From Exiguobacterium sp. s122 (lineage in GTDB: Bacteria > Bacillota > Bacilli > Exiguobacteriales > Exiguobacteriaceae): a DNA stretch of 64,000 bases. Each line of letters opens with the position of its first letter. Positions within the stretch are counted from its first letter, which is position 1. Where the stretch lies: contig NZ_JACSMD010000004.1 of assembly GCF_018618475.1 (NCBI RefSeq), positions 42,791 to 106,790 of the forward strand, written 5' to 3'. Shown here piece by piece: positions 26,533 through 35,189 of this stretch. The translations under genes were made by a program, and so were the position numbers. The notes below the pieces were generated by a model. That model saw only the letters and a list, made by a program, of their open reading frames with translations. It was not told where the DNA came from and did no database searches.

Positions 26533-26900
26533 ACTTACTCCTTTGTGCTTTAAAAGTATAGTTTTTAATAATTTAACAAATTCATTTTAGATTTTTGGGT
26601 ATTTTTAGTTGTTACTGATAGATTAATGTAACCGTATATGTATGTCAAACAATCATTTAAAAAGTGCTTCTTAATTACGACGTAGCGATATTTATGGTAC
26701 TCAACTACTGGTAATTTTTCACAGGGTTCATATGAATGATTAAGAAAAAATTGATAGTCATTTACAGATGTGTTCCGATGTTATTGGTATTATCTCCTTT
26801 ATATACTCAAATAAAAGAACAGTATGCTTTCATTACTAAGAAAATGTTTGTATAGCCTTTTCGATTAAATAAGCTCTACTTTTTAAAAGAGGAATAGAAC
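26533..26900. other. AT-rich intergenic region
   Basis: About 370 bases between the small membrane protein and the recombinase gene. No open frame, hairpin or repeat that I can support. Confidence 0.35.
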
Positions 26901-27926
26901 TTATTTAAATGGCAAATTAGCATTAGAAAAGTTTGAAAGTTCGTTGAGAGATTGTAAATAACCGTTCGTTGTATTAATTGATTCATGACCAACCAACTGC
27001 ATGACTCCAATCAACGAATTTCCGTTCGCCAGGAGCTTTGTGATGTAGGCCCGGCGGAACCAGTGGGGCGGGGTCTTCTCTTCGTGTGCGACATGGTCGA
27101 CCGCCTGATGGGTCATCAGCCGTAACGCCTCATAGGTGATCGCCTTGTGAGCTTTTTTGGTGCTGAAGGCGATAAAAGGGGACGATACCTCCTCAATCAT
27201 CATCAATGTCTGCAGTCGATTCACGAGATGGGACGCTTTCTCGGTAATCGGAATGCGGCGCCACTTGTCGCGTTTCCCCTTCACCTCGAGGTAAGATGTA
27301 TGCTGATTTCGCTTCACATCGGTGAACTTGATTGACAACAGTTCTGCAGCTCGCATGCCTGTCGTCAACAACAAGTACCCGATCGTCTCGTTTCGGAGCT
27401 CCATGAGCTCTTTTTTTTGTGCCCGCTTGACGGTATATCGGAACGACTCGGCAATCCGCTCGATCTCGTCGAAATCGATTTCACGCCGAAGCAACTCAGG
27501 CCGCTGCTGGTTCTTCACATGGAAGGCCAGGTTATGCAGATGATACTGGTTGACGTGGAGGTAGGTCAGGAGGCGTTTTAACATGTGGTTTTTCCGCTGT
27601 GCCGTGCGTGGGGCATACTGTTCGTTCACCTCAAACAAGTAACGATGGATGTCGAGTACGGTCAGGTGTTTTAACCCATCTGTCTTCGTCATCACAAAAC
27701 TGAGGACGAACTCGAGGTCCAGTTTGTACGCGCGTCGCGTGTGCGGGCTCTTGTCCGCATAGATCGGGAACAGTTCTGTCGCCCAGAACAATTCGATGAT
27801 CTCGACATCATTCAAGGTCTCGAGATCAATATGGTCCTTCCTTAATGCTTCGGCCAGTTTCGGGTTGGCCCCGGTCAGTTCTCGCAATGCTACCTCGAAC
27901 GCTTGCTGTTTTTTCTCGATCTCCAT
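26901..27926 (-). CDS. Tyrosine recombinase (XerC/D-like)
   Basis: 341 residues. The C-terminal catalytic domain shows the first Arg in TTGMRAAELLSIKFTDV, the Lys in VKGKRDKWRRIPI, and HWFRR, LVGHESINTTNGY with the nucleophile Tyr, as expected for integrases and Xer enzymes. The N-terminal SAM-like core-binding domain (HTRRAYKLDLEFVLSFVMTK) is present, so it appears intact. A truncated copy lies 3.5 kb away in the same orientation. It may mediate plasmid dimer resolution or movement of the accessory region. Confidence 0.92.
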   Translation of the reverse strand: MEIEKKQQAFEVALRELTGANPKLAEALRKDHIDLETLNDVEIIELFWATELFPIYADKSPHTRRAYKLDLEFVLSFVMTKTDGLKHLTVLDIHRYLFEVNEQYAPRTAQRKNHMLKRLLTYLHVNQYHLHNLAFHVKNQQRPELLRREIDFDEIERIAESFRYTVKRAQKKELMELRNETIGYLLLTTGMRAAELLSIKFTDVKRNQHTSYLEVKGKRDKWRRIPITEKASHLVNRLQTLMMIEEVSSPFIAFSTKKAHKAITYEALRLMTHQAVDHVAHEEKTPPHWFRRAYITKLLANGNSLIGVMQLVGHESINTTNGYLQSLNELSNFSNANLPFK

Positions 27927-28225
27927 GCTTCTCCCTCTTTTCGCTCTCTGTTTTCTACTAAATATCTGTAGTCCTTGAAATATGAGGTGAAATATAAGTA
28001 ATACATATGTATTTATATTTAAAATACGTTTGTAATTAGATGAATTGATTAAAAAATATGTATTACATTTATATATTTAAGTACAACTAAATTATTAACA
28101 CTTGTGATAATCTTATATTATCACAAGTTATAAAATTATGTATAAATTCATTATTTTTATATATACTAATTATTGACAAGAATAATCCAATTAAAAGTTT
28201 TTATTATATAGGAGGTAAAATCTTA

Positions 28226-30376
28226 ATGGAGGAATTAACTTTTACAATTGAAGATAGCGAAATAGCTGAATTGTTAGGGAGGCAAAACTTCTCTACAAAA
28301 GAATCCGCAATCTATGAATTAATTAAAAATTGTTATGATGCTGGATCTGAATTTTGTGTGATTAAAATTTGTGAAGATTTCATTTCTATCTCTGATAAAG
28401 GAAAAGGGATGAATGAAGAGGATATTAAATTACATTGGATGCATGTCGGAAAAAGCAATAAAAAGTATAAAGATCCTGAATCAAATAGAGTCCTTGCAGG
28501 ATCCAAAGGTGTCGGAAGATTCGCGCTTGCGAGATTAGGGAACCATGCCAAAGTGATTTCTAAAAAAAATGAAAGCTCTCCAGTTATATGGGAAACTAAT
28601 TGGACCAAAAATTCTCTTATAAATGAAAGCGTAAAGGATCTCGAAATTGGGACAACTATTGAGATTAGTGATTTAAGAGATACATGGCGCGAAAAAGATG
28701 TGAGAAAATTACAGGATTTTTTGAACCGTGCTTATAAAAGTACAGAAATGACTATAAGTATTGTTTTTGAAGATAATAGTTTTGAAATAAAACCGATATT
28801 TAATAATATTCAAATTGGTGAAGATTATGTATCCAAGATAACACTTAAATATGTAAGTGAGACACAAGAGATAAATGTCTCTGTTGTCTCAGATGAATTT
28901 ACTCCTGAAGTTGAAAGTATTATTAAAAGTAAGGATTTCTTTACCTATAATGACACTTTTAATTTAAATGATGAATTTACTAGTTCAAACATTTTTGAAA
29001 GTGATGAGCAAAAGACAAATTTATTAAGGCAAGTTGGAGATTTCAATGCCGAACTATACTTTATTTTAGAGAGATCTACAAAAGAAAATGCAAAAAAATT
29101 CTTTTATAAACATAATGGTTTAGTGGGAATAAATACCGGTGTAATACTATATCGAAATGACTTTAGTATTGCTTCTCATGAAGGAAGCAAAGATTGGCTC
29201 GAAATTACGGATCGTGCAAGAAAATCACCTGCCGCCGCGACTCACCCTAATGGGAGTTGGAGGGTAAGAAAAAATCAATTATATGGAATGGTGAATATAG
29301 ATAAGGTTGTAAACGATAATTTAATCGATTTAGCAAATAGACAAGGCCTAGATGAAAACGTTCATTATGAGATATTTAAAAGTATTATAAACTTTGGTAT
29401 TAGTAGATTCGAAAGATACCGACAATCTATTATTAGAAAGATTGATAATTATAATTTGTTGAAAAATGTTGAAAAACGCCAAGAAAATAAAAAGTTAAAT
29501 GAGTTTCTAAAAAAACCTGATCAAATTAAAAAAATGACTAAAGAGGATCTTGTTGAAATTGCTGTAGAAATTAAAGATATCAAGAAAGAAAATATAGAGA
29601 GTAAAAAAGTTTACAAAGAAAAAGAAGAAAAACATAGATACGATGTAAGAATTTTAAATGTTTTGTCTACACAGGGGCTAAGATCAAGTGCACTTGCCCA
29701 CGAACTGCATAATAAAAAAAATTTCTTGAGCTCAGGTTTCGAAGACATAATTGAAGCTCTTGTGGAATATGATTTTTGGGATAGATTAAATTCAGAAGAA
29801 TATACTCAGCACTCTTATAATAATGTTCCTAAATTACTTAATGATCTGCAGACTATTAACTTAAGATTATTAGCATTTTTAGAAATAATATTAAGCAAAA
29901 TTGAAAAGAAAAAATTTGAAGAGAAGATGAGTTCTATTCAAAGTGTTATGGATAACATTAAACATACATGGGAAAGCCAATATAGCTGGATAAATATAAA
30001 TCTAATAATTAAAAACGAACTTGAAAAACCCTATGAAATTTCAGATGATGTTCTTGAAGTTATATTTGATAATTTGATACTTAATAGCATTCAGCATAAC
30101 GAGATGAAAGACAATCTAAATATTAATATTGAATTTAAGTGTAATACTGATAATTTTGATGTTTTATACTCGGATGATGGAATCGGACTGGATAAAAAGT
30201 ATCAAAATGATCCATTTAGAATTTTGGAAGTCCATGAAACATCTAGAAATAACGGACATGGACTTGGAATGTGGATTGTAGAAAATACTATATACACATA
30301 TAAAGGTAAAATTCTAAATATTACAGGCGACAATGGATTTAATTTAGAATTTTCATTGAAAGGAAGAGATGTGTGA
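28226..30376 (+). CDS. Double GHKL ATPase (MORC/Hsp90-like N-terminus, histidine-kinase-like C-terminus)
   Basis: 716 residues with two Bergerat-fold units. The N-terminal one has the N-box IYELIKNCYDAGS (residues ~30), DKGKGMNEEDI (~55) and GSKGVGRFALARLG (~90), like MORC/MutL-type ATPases. A central coiled coil contains an H-box-like LRSSALAHELHNKKNFLSSG (~490), and the C-terminal unit has FDNLILNSIQHNE, YSDDGIGLD and GHGLGMWIVENT, as in sensor kinases. No membrane segment. AGGAGGT precedes the ATG. It overlaps a receiver-like gene, which in turn overlaps an HNH nuclease gene; this suggests a sensor-relay-effector defence cassette. Role is inferred. Confidence 0.88.
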   Translation: MEELTFTIEDSEIAELLGRQNFSTKESAIYELIKNCYDAGSEFCVIKICEDFISISDKGKGMNEEDIKLHWMHVGKSNKKYKDPESNRVLAGSKGVGRFALARLGNHAKVISKKNESSPVIWETNWTKNSLINESVKDLEIGTTIEISDLRDTWREKDVRKLQDFLNRAYKSTEMTISIVFEDNSFEIKPIFNNIQIGEDYVSKITLKYVSETQEINVSVVSDEFTPEVESIIKSKDFFTYNDTFNLNDEFTSSNIFESDEQKTNLLRQVGDFNAELYFILERSTKENAKKFFYKHNGLVGINTGVILYRNDFSIASHEGSKDWLEITDRARKSPAAATHPNGSWRVRKNQLYGMVNIDKVVNDNLIDLANRQGLDENVHYEIFKSIINFGISRFERYRQSIIRKIDNYNLLKNVEKRQENKKLNEFLKKPDQIKKMTKEDLVEIAVEIKDIKKENIESKKVYKEKEEKHRYDVRILNVLSTQGLRSSALAHELHNKKNFLSSGFEDIIEALVEYDFWDRLNSEEYTQHSYNNVPKLLNDLQTINLRLLAFLEIILSKIEKKKFEEKMSSIQSVMDNIKHTWESQYSWININLIIKNELEKPYEISDDVLEVIFDNLILNSIQHNEMKDNLNINIEFKCNTDNFDVLYSDDGIGLDKKYQNDPFRILEVHETSRNNGHGLGMWIVENTIYTYKGKILNITGDNGFNLEFSLKGRDV

Positions 30377-31002
30377 TGAAGACAATTAACATCTGTTATA
30401 TAGACGATATGATTGATAACATGCTTAATAGATTTATAGTTGAATACTGTAGAACAGTGACTTCAGTTAATACTATGAATTACATATTAAAGCCCACTGA
30501 ATATGAATTTCAGCCTAGTGACAACTATAAAACTTTATTAGCAAATCCACTAATCAATACTGCAAATATTATAATCATAGATTCAAGATTATTTGAAAAT
30601 CAGAAATCTGAATTAAGTAAGTTCACCGGAGAGCAGTTTAAAATTATTCTTAAACAAATTCTTCCATTTATAAAAACTATTGTTATTAGTCAGAATGAAC
30701 CTGACGAAGTTTCGCAGACCGTACCAAAGTATAAATCAGAATTAGGTAAAAATAATAGACAGTTGGCTAAAGAATTTTATACTGAAAAACTCTCTCCCAT
30801 AATAGATAAAAATGTGCTGAGTACACTAGAAGAATTTAATGTGTTAGATCAGTTAGAAGAGGAAAAAGAAGTAGATCCAATACTTGTAGCTACGATTCAG
30901 TCTACAATTGCTGGGATCAATGACACAGCTTTATTTGAAAAGGAAGATTTGGATAAATTAATTGAGCTTTTTAACGAGGTAAAAGTTAGCTATGAAGATT
31001 AA
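30376..31002 (+). CDS. Receiver-domain-like protein
   Basis: 208 residues. The N-terminus INICYIDDMIDNML resembles the acidic pair of response-regulator receivers, followed by NIIIIDSRLFEN (candidate phospho-acceptor Asp) and KTIVISQNEPDE (Ser/Thr position). No DNA-binding domain follows; the C-terminal ~90 residues are helical and acidic. It starts at ATG 30376 (GTG 30373 also possible), overlapping the ATPase stop, and its end overlaps the HNH gene start. It probably links the kinase-like ATPase to the nuclease. Receiver assignment is by pattern and not certain. Confidence 0.72.
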   Translation: MKTINICYIDDMIDNMLNRFIVEYCRTVTSVNTMNYILKPTEYEFQPSDNYKTLLANPLINTANIIIIDSRLFENQKSELSKFTGEQFKIILKQILPFIKTIVISQNEPDEVSQTVPKYKSELGKNNRQLAKEFYTEKLSPIIDKNVLSTLEEFNVLDQLEEEKEVDPILVATIQSTIAGINDTALFEKEDLDKLIELFNEVKVSYED

Positions 31003-31639
31003 AGATTATAGAAACACGTCCTATAAAGAATGTGATTTTAGTATAAATAGTAAGAAAGCTGATTTTTTAGTTTTTTTTTCCTCTGTTCATCCTAAGGCAT
31101 GGAATGTATATGATCATGTAAGTGTTAAACAAAATGAATTGAATTATAAATTCAGAGAAATGTATTATGAAAAATGTATTTATTGTGGAGTAAGTATTCA
31201 AGTTATTGATTCCTCTAACTTTGAGGTGGATCACTTTATTCCAAAAGAAGTCCTAAAAAAAGAGTTGCCAGATTACGATTCACGCTACATTAATGGTATA
31301 GATAACTTAGTGAATAGCTGTAAATCATGCAATAGAGCAAAAAGTAATTTTATATGTGAAGAAACAAGTCTGGATCTTATCCATCCAGATAGAAATAAAC
31401 TTCATGAAATTTATGTTCGAGAAAATGACTATTCAATAAAAATTCATCCAGAGTATAGTACAAATGAAATGGTTTCAAAATTTTATCGGGTCTTAAAGCT
31501 AGATAGTCAGCTAAAAAGATTAGACTATTTAATAATGGAGATGAAAGATTTTTGCGAAAGATATAATGACCGTGCTGAAATTATGAAATTACATCAACTT
31601 ATTTTATCAATTGAAGATAAAAGAAGGAGAGTATCCTAA
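30992..31639 (+). CDS. HNH endonuclease
   Basis: 215 residues. CIYCG near residue 55, DSSNFEVDHFIPKEVLKK near 75 and NLVNSCKSCNRAKSNF near 105 form a zinc-finger HNH nuclease core (CxxC, DH, CxxCN). The ATG lies inside the end of the receiver-like gene (11-base overlap), so it is translationally coupled. A strong terminator follows. As the only catalytic nuclease of the cassette, it is the likely effector that cuts DNA when the ATPase is triggered. Confidence 0.88.
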   Translation: MKIKDYRNTSYKECDFSINSKKADFLVFFSSVHPKAWNVYDHVSVKQNELNYKFREMYYEKCIYCGVSIQVIDSSNFEVDHFIPKEVLKKELPDYDSRYINGIDNLVNSCKSCNRAKSNFICEETSLDLIHPDRNKLHEIYVRENDYSIKIHPEYSTNEMVSKFYRVLKLDSQLKRLDYLIMEMKDFCERYNDRAEIMKLHQLILSIEDKRRRVS

Positions 31640-31642
31640 AAT

Positions 31643-31688
31643 TAAAAGAGTTACAGCTCAAAAGGGTTTTGAGCTGTAACTCTTTTAA
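31643..31688. terminator. Strong bidirectional terminator
   Basis: Perfect hairpin, arms AAAAGAGTTACAGCTCAAAA and its complement around GGG. It separates the HNH gene from the opposing methyltransferase gene. Confidence 0.9.
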
Positions 31689-31774
31689 ATAAAAAATATG
31701 AAAAATTTGTAATGGTTTCAAATGACTATTAAATTTAGGGGCTTTCATCGTAATTAAGGTGCTATTGTATTTGT

Positions 31775-33247
31775 TTAACACGTTTTAACATTACCTGTAG
31801 GAAGAAGTTCCGGATGTAAATCAGGATTAAACATATAGTTATTAATATCAGTTGAAGAAATACGAATTGAGTTACCATTTACATTGATTCCAACGTTCAA
31901 AATATAATTGTGAAAATCTTCACTGTTCAAAATCTTTTTAGCTATATGCAGACTAGTATCTTTTTTTGGCACTATATATATACCTGAATAGGGGATACTT
32001 GAAGTATCAAGTTCATATATCTTTATATGTTTTGTAACCAGAGTAGATAGTAATAGTTTAGGTTGATTTAAATGTTGTAGTGCTTGAGATCGTCCAAACT
32101 CATACCATTGAGAACTAACATCAGAATCTCTTTCAAGTAGTTGTTCTTTAAATTGTTTTAAATACTCAACACAGTATGGGAATCTTTCGATGAAATCTTC
32201 AGGAGGATACCTTTTTAAATTATTAAATTCATCATAAAAATAAGGGAATATAATTAATTCATTTTTTTCGAGTCGTAAACTATTTGGACTATAAGCATTT
32301 TTCAATATTTCTTTTTCAATTTTATATTCATTTACAAAAGCATACTCTTCTGTAACATAATAATCTTTAATCACAAAAGCTTTATTATACAGAGTAGCAA
32401 TACTTACAGAAGATTGAAAATAATCACCAAATCTCACACTATGATTATTAGTTATCTCTTTTGAGTTTGCTTTAGATGAAAAAATCCACTTTTCGAACAA
32501 ATGATTTTTGTTAAAAACGTATTTTCTTTTTTTAGTAACATCATGGTAATTAAATTTTTCAATATCTGTACTTTTATTCAGACAAATTATCGAGGAGGAA
32601 GTCAGAACATTTTTAAATAGTTTATGAGTCGTGTAATCATAGACATCAGTTAAAAAAGGTACAACTAATTCTCTCAGGTTTTTTGCTGAAACATTTTTAA
32701 AAAAATTGTTTGGAACTAAATATATCAATTTTCCATTTACATCTAACATGTTTATACTCTTCTCGATAAATGCATAATAGTAGTCGAATTTCCCTTTTTC
32801 ACAAGAAGTGAAATTATTTTTAAGAAATAGACGTGTTTCAGAGTCTAGATCGTTGTATGAAATGTAAGGGGGATTCCCTATTACATAATCAAACTGAAAG
32901 TTGAATGAATGTTTTAAAATATCTAAATTTAAAATGTTCCAAGAAACATTACTAATTCCATAATTAGATACAAGAGAGTTCAAGTTGCTAATGCAATTCC
33001 AATAATGAACTTTGTCTATTTCTGCCCCATAGATATCATTTTCTAAACCTTCTTTGATTTCTCCGAGACTATATTTATTTTTCAAACCGTCTTTTATGTA
33101 TCTTCTTACAATTTCTCGAAGAATATTCCCGTCCCCACATGCATTTTCTATTACCTTTTTCCCGAAAATATTAGAATCATAACCAATACTATCCAGCATA
33201 TTGATTACTATATCTGTTGGCGTGAATACCTGACATTTTATGTTCAA
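31775..33247 (-). CDS. N6-adenine DNA methyltransferase (Eco57I/TaqI-like), orphan
   Basis: 490 residues. Motif X-like QVFTPTDIVINMLDSIG at the N-terminus, SAM-binding VIENACGDGNILREIV (~35) and catalytic FDYVIGNPPYISYN (~130, NPPY) mark a gamma-type adenine methyltransferase. The C-terminal half would be the target-recognition region. The start appears to be TTG 33247 with a weak ribosome site. No restriction subunit lies next to it; a small Xre regulator is upstream. It may protect host DNA from the neighbouring HNH cassette or be a solitary plasmid methylase. Confidence 0.9.
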   Translation of the reverse strand: MNIKCQVFTPTDIVINMLDSIGYDSNIFGKKVIENACGDGNILREIVRRYIKDGLKNKYSLGEIKEGLENDIYGAEIDKVHYWNCISNLNSLVSNYGISNVSWNILNLDILKHSFNFQFDYVIGNPPYISYNDLDSETRLFLKNNFTSCEKGKFDYYYAFIEKSINMLDVNGKLIYLVPNNFFKNVSAKNLRELVVPFLTDVYDYTTHKLFKNVLTSSSIICLNKSTDIEKFNYHDVTKKRKYVFNKNHLFEKWIFSSKANSKEITNNHSVRFGDYFQSSVSIATLYNKAFVIKDYYVTEEYAFVNEYKIEKEILKNAYSPNSLRLEKNELIIFPYFYDEFNNLKRYPPEDFIERFPYCVEYLKQFKEQLLERDSDVSSQWYEFGRSQALQHLNQPKLLLSTLVTKHIKIYELDTSSIPYSGIYIVPKKDTSLHIAKKILNSEDFHNYILNVGINVNGNSIRISSTDINNYMFNPDLHPELLPTGNVKTC

Positions 33248-33355
33248 TTTAATATCCCTACTAACTAATTGATTGATTTACTATTATATTTTCAATTTAA
33301 TATATTTTACTACATTTTTTTAAAATTATAAAATGTGGAATTGTGTTTTGATTAT

Positions 33356-33580
33356 TTATTTTTTGAATTTAGCAGTATTAAAAAAAGTACTTATATCCAA
33401 ATCTAATCCATTACAAAACTTTTGTATTGTACTCACTTTCGGATGTTTTGTCCTACCACTCATCAGCTCTGAAATCGTAGCTTGATTCAACCCACCTTTT
33501 TGAATTACTTGATGGATCGTCATGTTGCGCTCTGCTGCGAGCTCTTTCATTCGCTCGATGATTGCCTCGTTCAATTCCAC
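33356..33580 (-). CDS. Small Xre-family regulator
   Basis: 74 residues, mostly one helix-turn-helix: MTIHQVIQKGGLNQATISEL followed by MSGRTKHPKVSTIQKFCNGL. It starts with GTG and has GGGGTGAG upstream. It precedes the methyltransferase on the same strand by about 110 bases and resembles C-proteins that time restriction-modification expression, a likely but unproven role. Confidence 0.85.
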   Translation of the reverse strand: MELNEAIIERMKELAAERNMTIHQVIQKGGLNQATISELMSGRTKHPKVSTIQKFCNGLDLDISTFFNTAKFKK

Positions 33581-33915
33581 TTACTCACCCCACAATCTTA
33601 GTACTCTTTATTCGTTATTCTTGAAAAAACCTTCTATTCCTCTACCCTATCATAATCTCTTGATATCAGAGTACTTGTCATTATTTTCTATAATCAAAGC
33701 GTTATTTTTTTACAATTGTGCTACAAAACCAAAAATATTGAGTTACTGTCGCTCTTAATCCCTTGTATAGAGCGGATTCGACAAGAATCGTCAACTGTAA
33801 AATTTCTGACATATCAGAAAACTGATGATTTTTATTCCTATCCCTGCTATATTGGAACCAACAAAAGGAAACATCTGTTTGGTCGCCGCTCTGGTTTACA
33901 GAAAGGGGAAGGCTT
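33581..33915. other. Divergent promoter region between accessory and transfer regions
   Basis: About 330 bases with composition shifting from AT-rich to GC-richer near 33890, marking the boundary between the acquired region and the transfer region. No supported gene. Confidence 0.4.
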
Positions 33916-34404
33916 ATGTATCGATTCGGGGAGTGGTTGAAGGAGAACCGCCGGCTCTCGGGCTGGTCACAGATCGAACTATCAGAGAAGACGTTTGGAG
34001 AGATCTCACAGCCCGCCATCAGTCAGTACGAACAGAATCGCTCGGTGCCGTCGATTGCCGATATTGATCACCTGGCCCGAGCGTTCGGACATACGCTCGC
34101 GACGGTGCCGTGGGACGCCATCGACTTCGGATACGGGACGAAGCGGTCCGTCACCAAGCTCGAACGACGCCGGTTCGACCTGAAAGAGTTGCCGCAGGCC
34201 GACTCGGTCCGTACGTTCGACGGGAAGACATATGAACTGCACGGCTTCATCGGCATCGAGAAAGGGAGCGGCGAGGCGGTCCAGTTGACGCAACTCTACT
34301 ACCGGATCCGCACGGTCGTCTGTGACGCCCACGTTCTCGCCAAGCGTAAAAATCCGGATGACGAGCTCATCCACGTCAAGAAGCGGAAAAGAGTCCGACA
34401 GTAA
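33916..34404 (+). CDS. Xre-family regulator at the head of the transfer region
   Basis: 162 residues. The N-terminus (YRFGEWLKENRRLSGWSQIE, SQPAISQYEQNRSVPSIADI) is a lambda-repressor-like HTH. The remainder has no recognised domain and ends in a basic tail (HVKKRKRVRQ). AGGGGAAGG precedes the ATG. Its position just upstream of a folded RNA and the T4SS operon suggests that it regulates conjugation. Confidence 0.88.
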   Translation: MYRFGEWLKENRRLSGWSQIELSEKTFGEISQPAISQYEQNRSVPSIADIDHLARAFGHTLATVPWDAIDFGYGTKRSVTKLERRRFDLKELPQADSVRTFDGKTYELHGFIGIEKGSGEAVQLTQLYYRIRTVVCDAHVLAKRKNPDDELIHVKKRKRVRQ

Positions 34405-34415
34405 CCGACATCGAC

Positions 34416-34670
34416 GCAGCAGCACATCCTTAAGGATGGTCTAATCCAATCACATACCGGCGTGTCCCTCACCAGTGACCGGGTGGGCGGGATCTATGCA
34501 CAGATGGTTCGGCGAGAGTCGCCTAAAACTCGCCACAAGGTCACCGCATCGTTCCGGGTCATCGAAAAACCCTGTACAGCTCCTTCGATTCAACGAGGAG
34601 CGGAGTTCGTGGGGGAACGGCTAGAAACCCACCGCACCGAATCCGACTGTCCTTAATGATGTGCTGCTGC
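34416..34670 (+). ncRNA. Candidate structured RNA ahead of the transfer operon
   Basis: The ends 34416-34436 and 34650-34670 are complementary at 20 of 21 positions, closing a ~255-base domain. Inside are further pairings: GGCGA/TCGCC (34511-34523), GTGACC with GGTCAC (about 34475 with 34539), CGTTCC with GGAACG (about 34550 with 34614), GCTCCT with AGGAGC, and GTGGG with CCCAC. The segment is GC-rich and lacks a plausible protein frame. It lies between the Xre gene and the first T4SS genes. Strand and family are unknown; plus is assumed from context. Confidence 0.65.
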
Positions 34671-34703
34671 ACATCTAGAGATCAAGGGAAGGAAGTGTGT
34701 ACT

Positions 34704-34886
34704 GTGGCATCAAAAGAACAGAAACAGAACCGTAGCTTCGCTGAGAAACTCTTACGCATCCGTGGGAAGGACTACGAGGAGTGGCTCGACGAACAACATC
34801 AACAGGTCATCCAGGACAACCAGGAACTCATCATGGAGGCGCTCGAGGCGAAGCTCAGCTTCAAGTCGCCGGCGCACCAGGACTAA
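34704..34886 (+). CDS. Small hypothetical protein, first gene of transfer operon
   Basis: 60 residues from GTG 34704 (GGAAGGAAG about 8 bases upstream): VASKEQKQNRSFAEKLLRIR, then KDYEEWLDEQHQQVIQDNQE. Highly charged and helical, no membrane segment. It is followed 12 bases later by the pilin-like gene. No family recognised; an upstream in-frame ATG at 34656 lies inside the folded RNA and is less likely. Confidence 0.65.
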   Translation: MASKEQKQNRSFAEKLLRIRGKDYEEWLDEQHQQVIQDNQELIMEALEAKLSFKSPAHQD

Positions 34887-34898
34887 GGAGGGAACGAC

Positions 34899-35123
34899 AT
34901 GGGACTCAATGAGACAGGGCTCAGCTTGCTTCAGTTCTTCCAGGGACTTGCCGTCATCGCCGCAGCCATCGCATTTGCGATTGGGGGCTTCTACTTCATC
35001 TTCGGCGGGGATCGAGGTCGCTCGAAGGCCATCGGTTGGCTCGTCGGGGGCGCCGTCGGCCTGATCATCGTCATGGGCGCGTTCACGCTCGCCGAGATGG
35101 TCGACCAGAACATCAAATTCTAA
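34899..35123 (+). CDS. VirB2/TrbC-like pilin-type membrane protein
   Basis: 74 residues with two transmembrane helices (LAVIAAAIAFAIGGFYFIFG, AIGWLVGGAVGLIIVMGAFT) joined by a short basic loop (GDRGRSKA). This is the VirB2/TrbC topology of small T4SS proteins. GGAGGG precedes the ATG by 6 bases. The position at the start of the T4SS operon supports the call, although Gram-positive systems do not make classical pili. Confidence 0.75.
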   Translation: MGLNETGLSLLQFFQGLAVIAAAIAFAIGGFYFIFGGDRGRSKAIGWLVGGAVGLIIVMGAFTLAEMVDQNIKF

Positions 35124-35189
35124 TACACACCCACGCAGCGTTCCAATCGGAAGGCTTTTTTTGTTGCTTGAAACGAGAGGAGGAACGAG

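Noticed and set aside
33716..33940. Small plus-strand frames ahead of the Xre regulator
   Set aside because: No ribosome site, and they overlap the regulator start in another frame.
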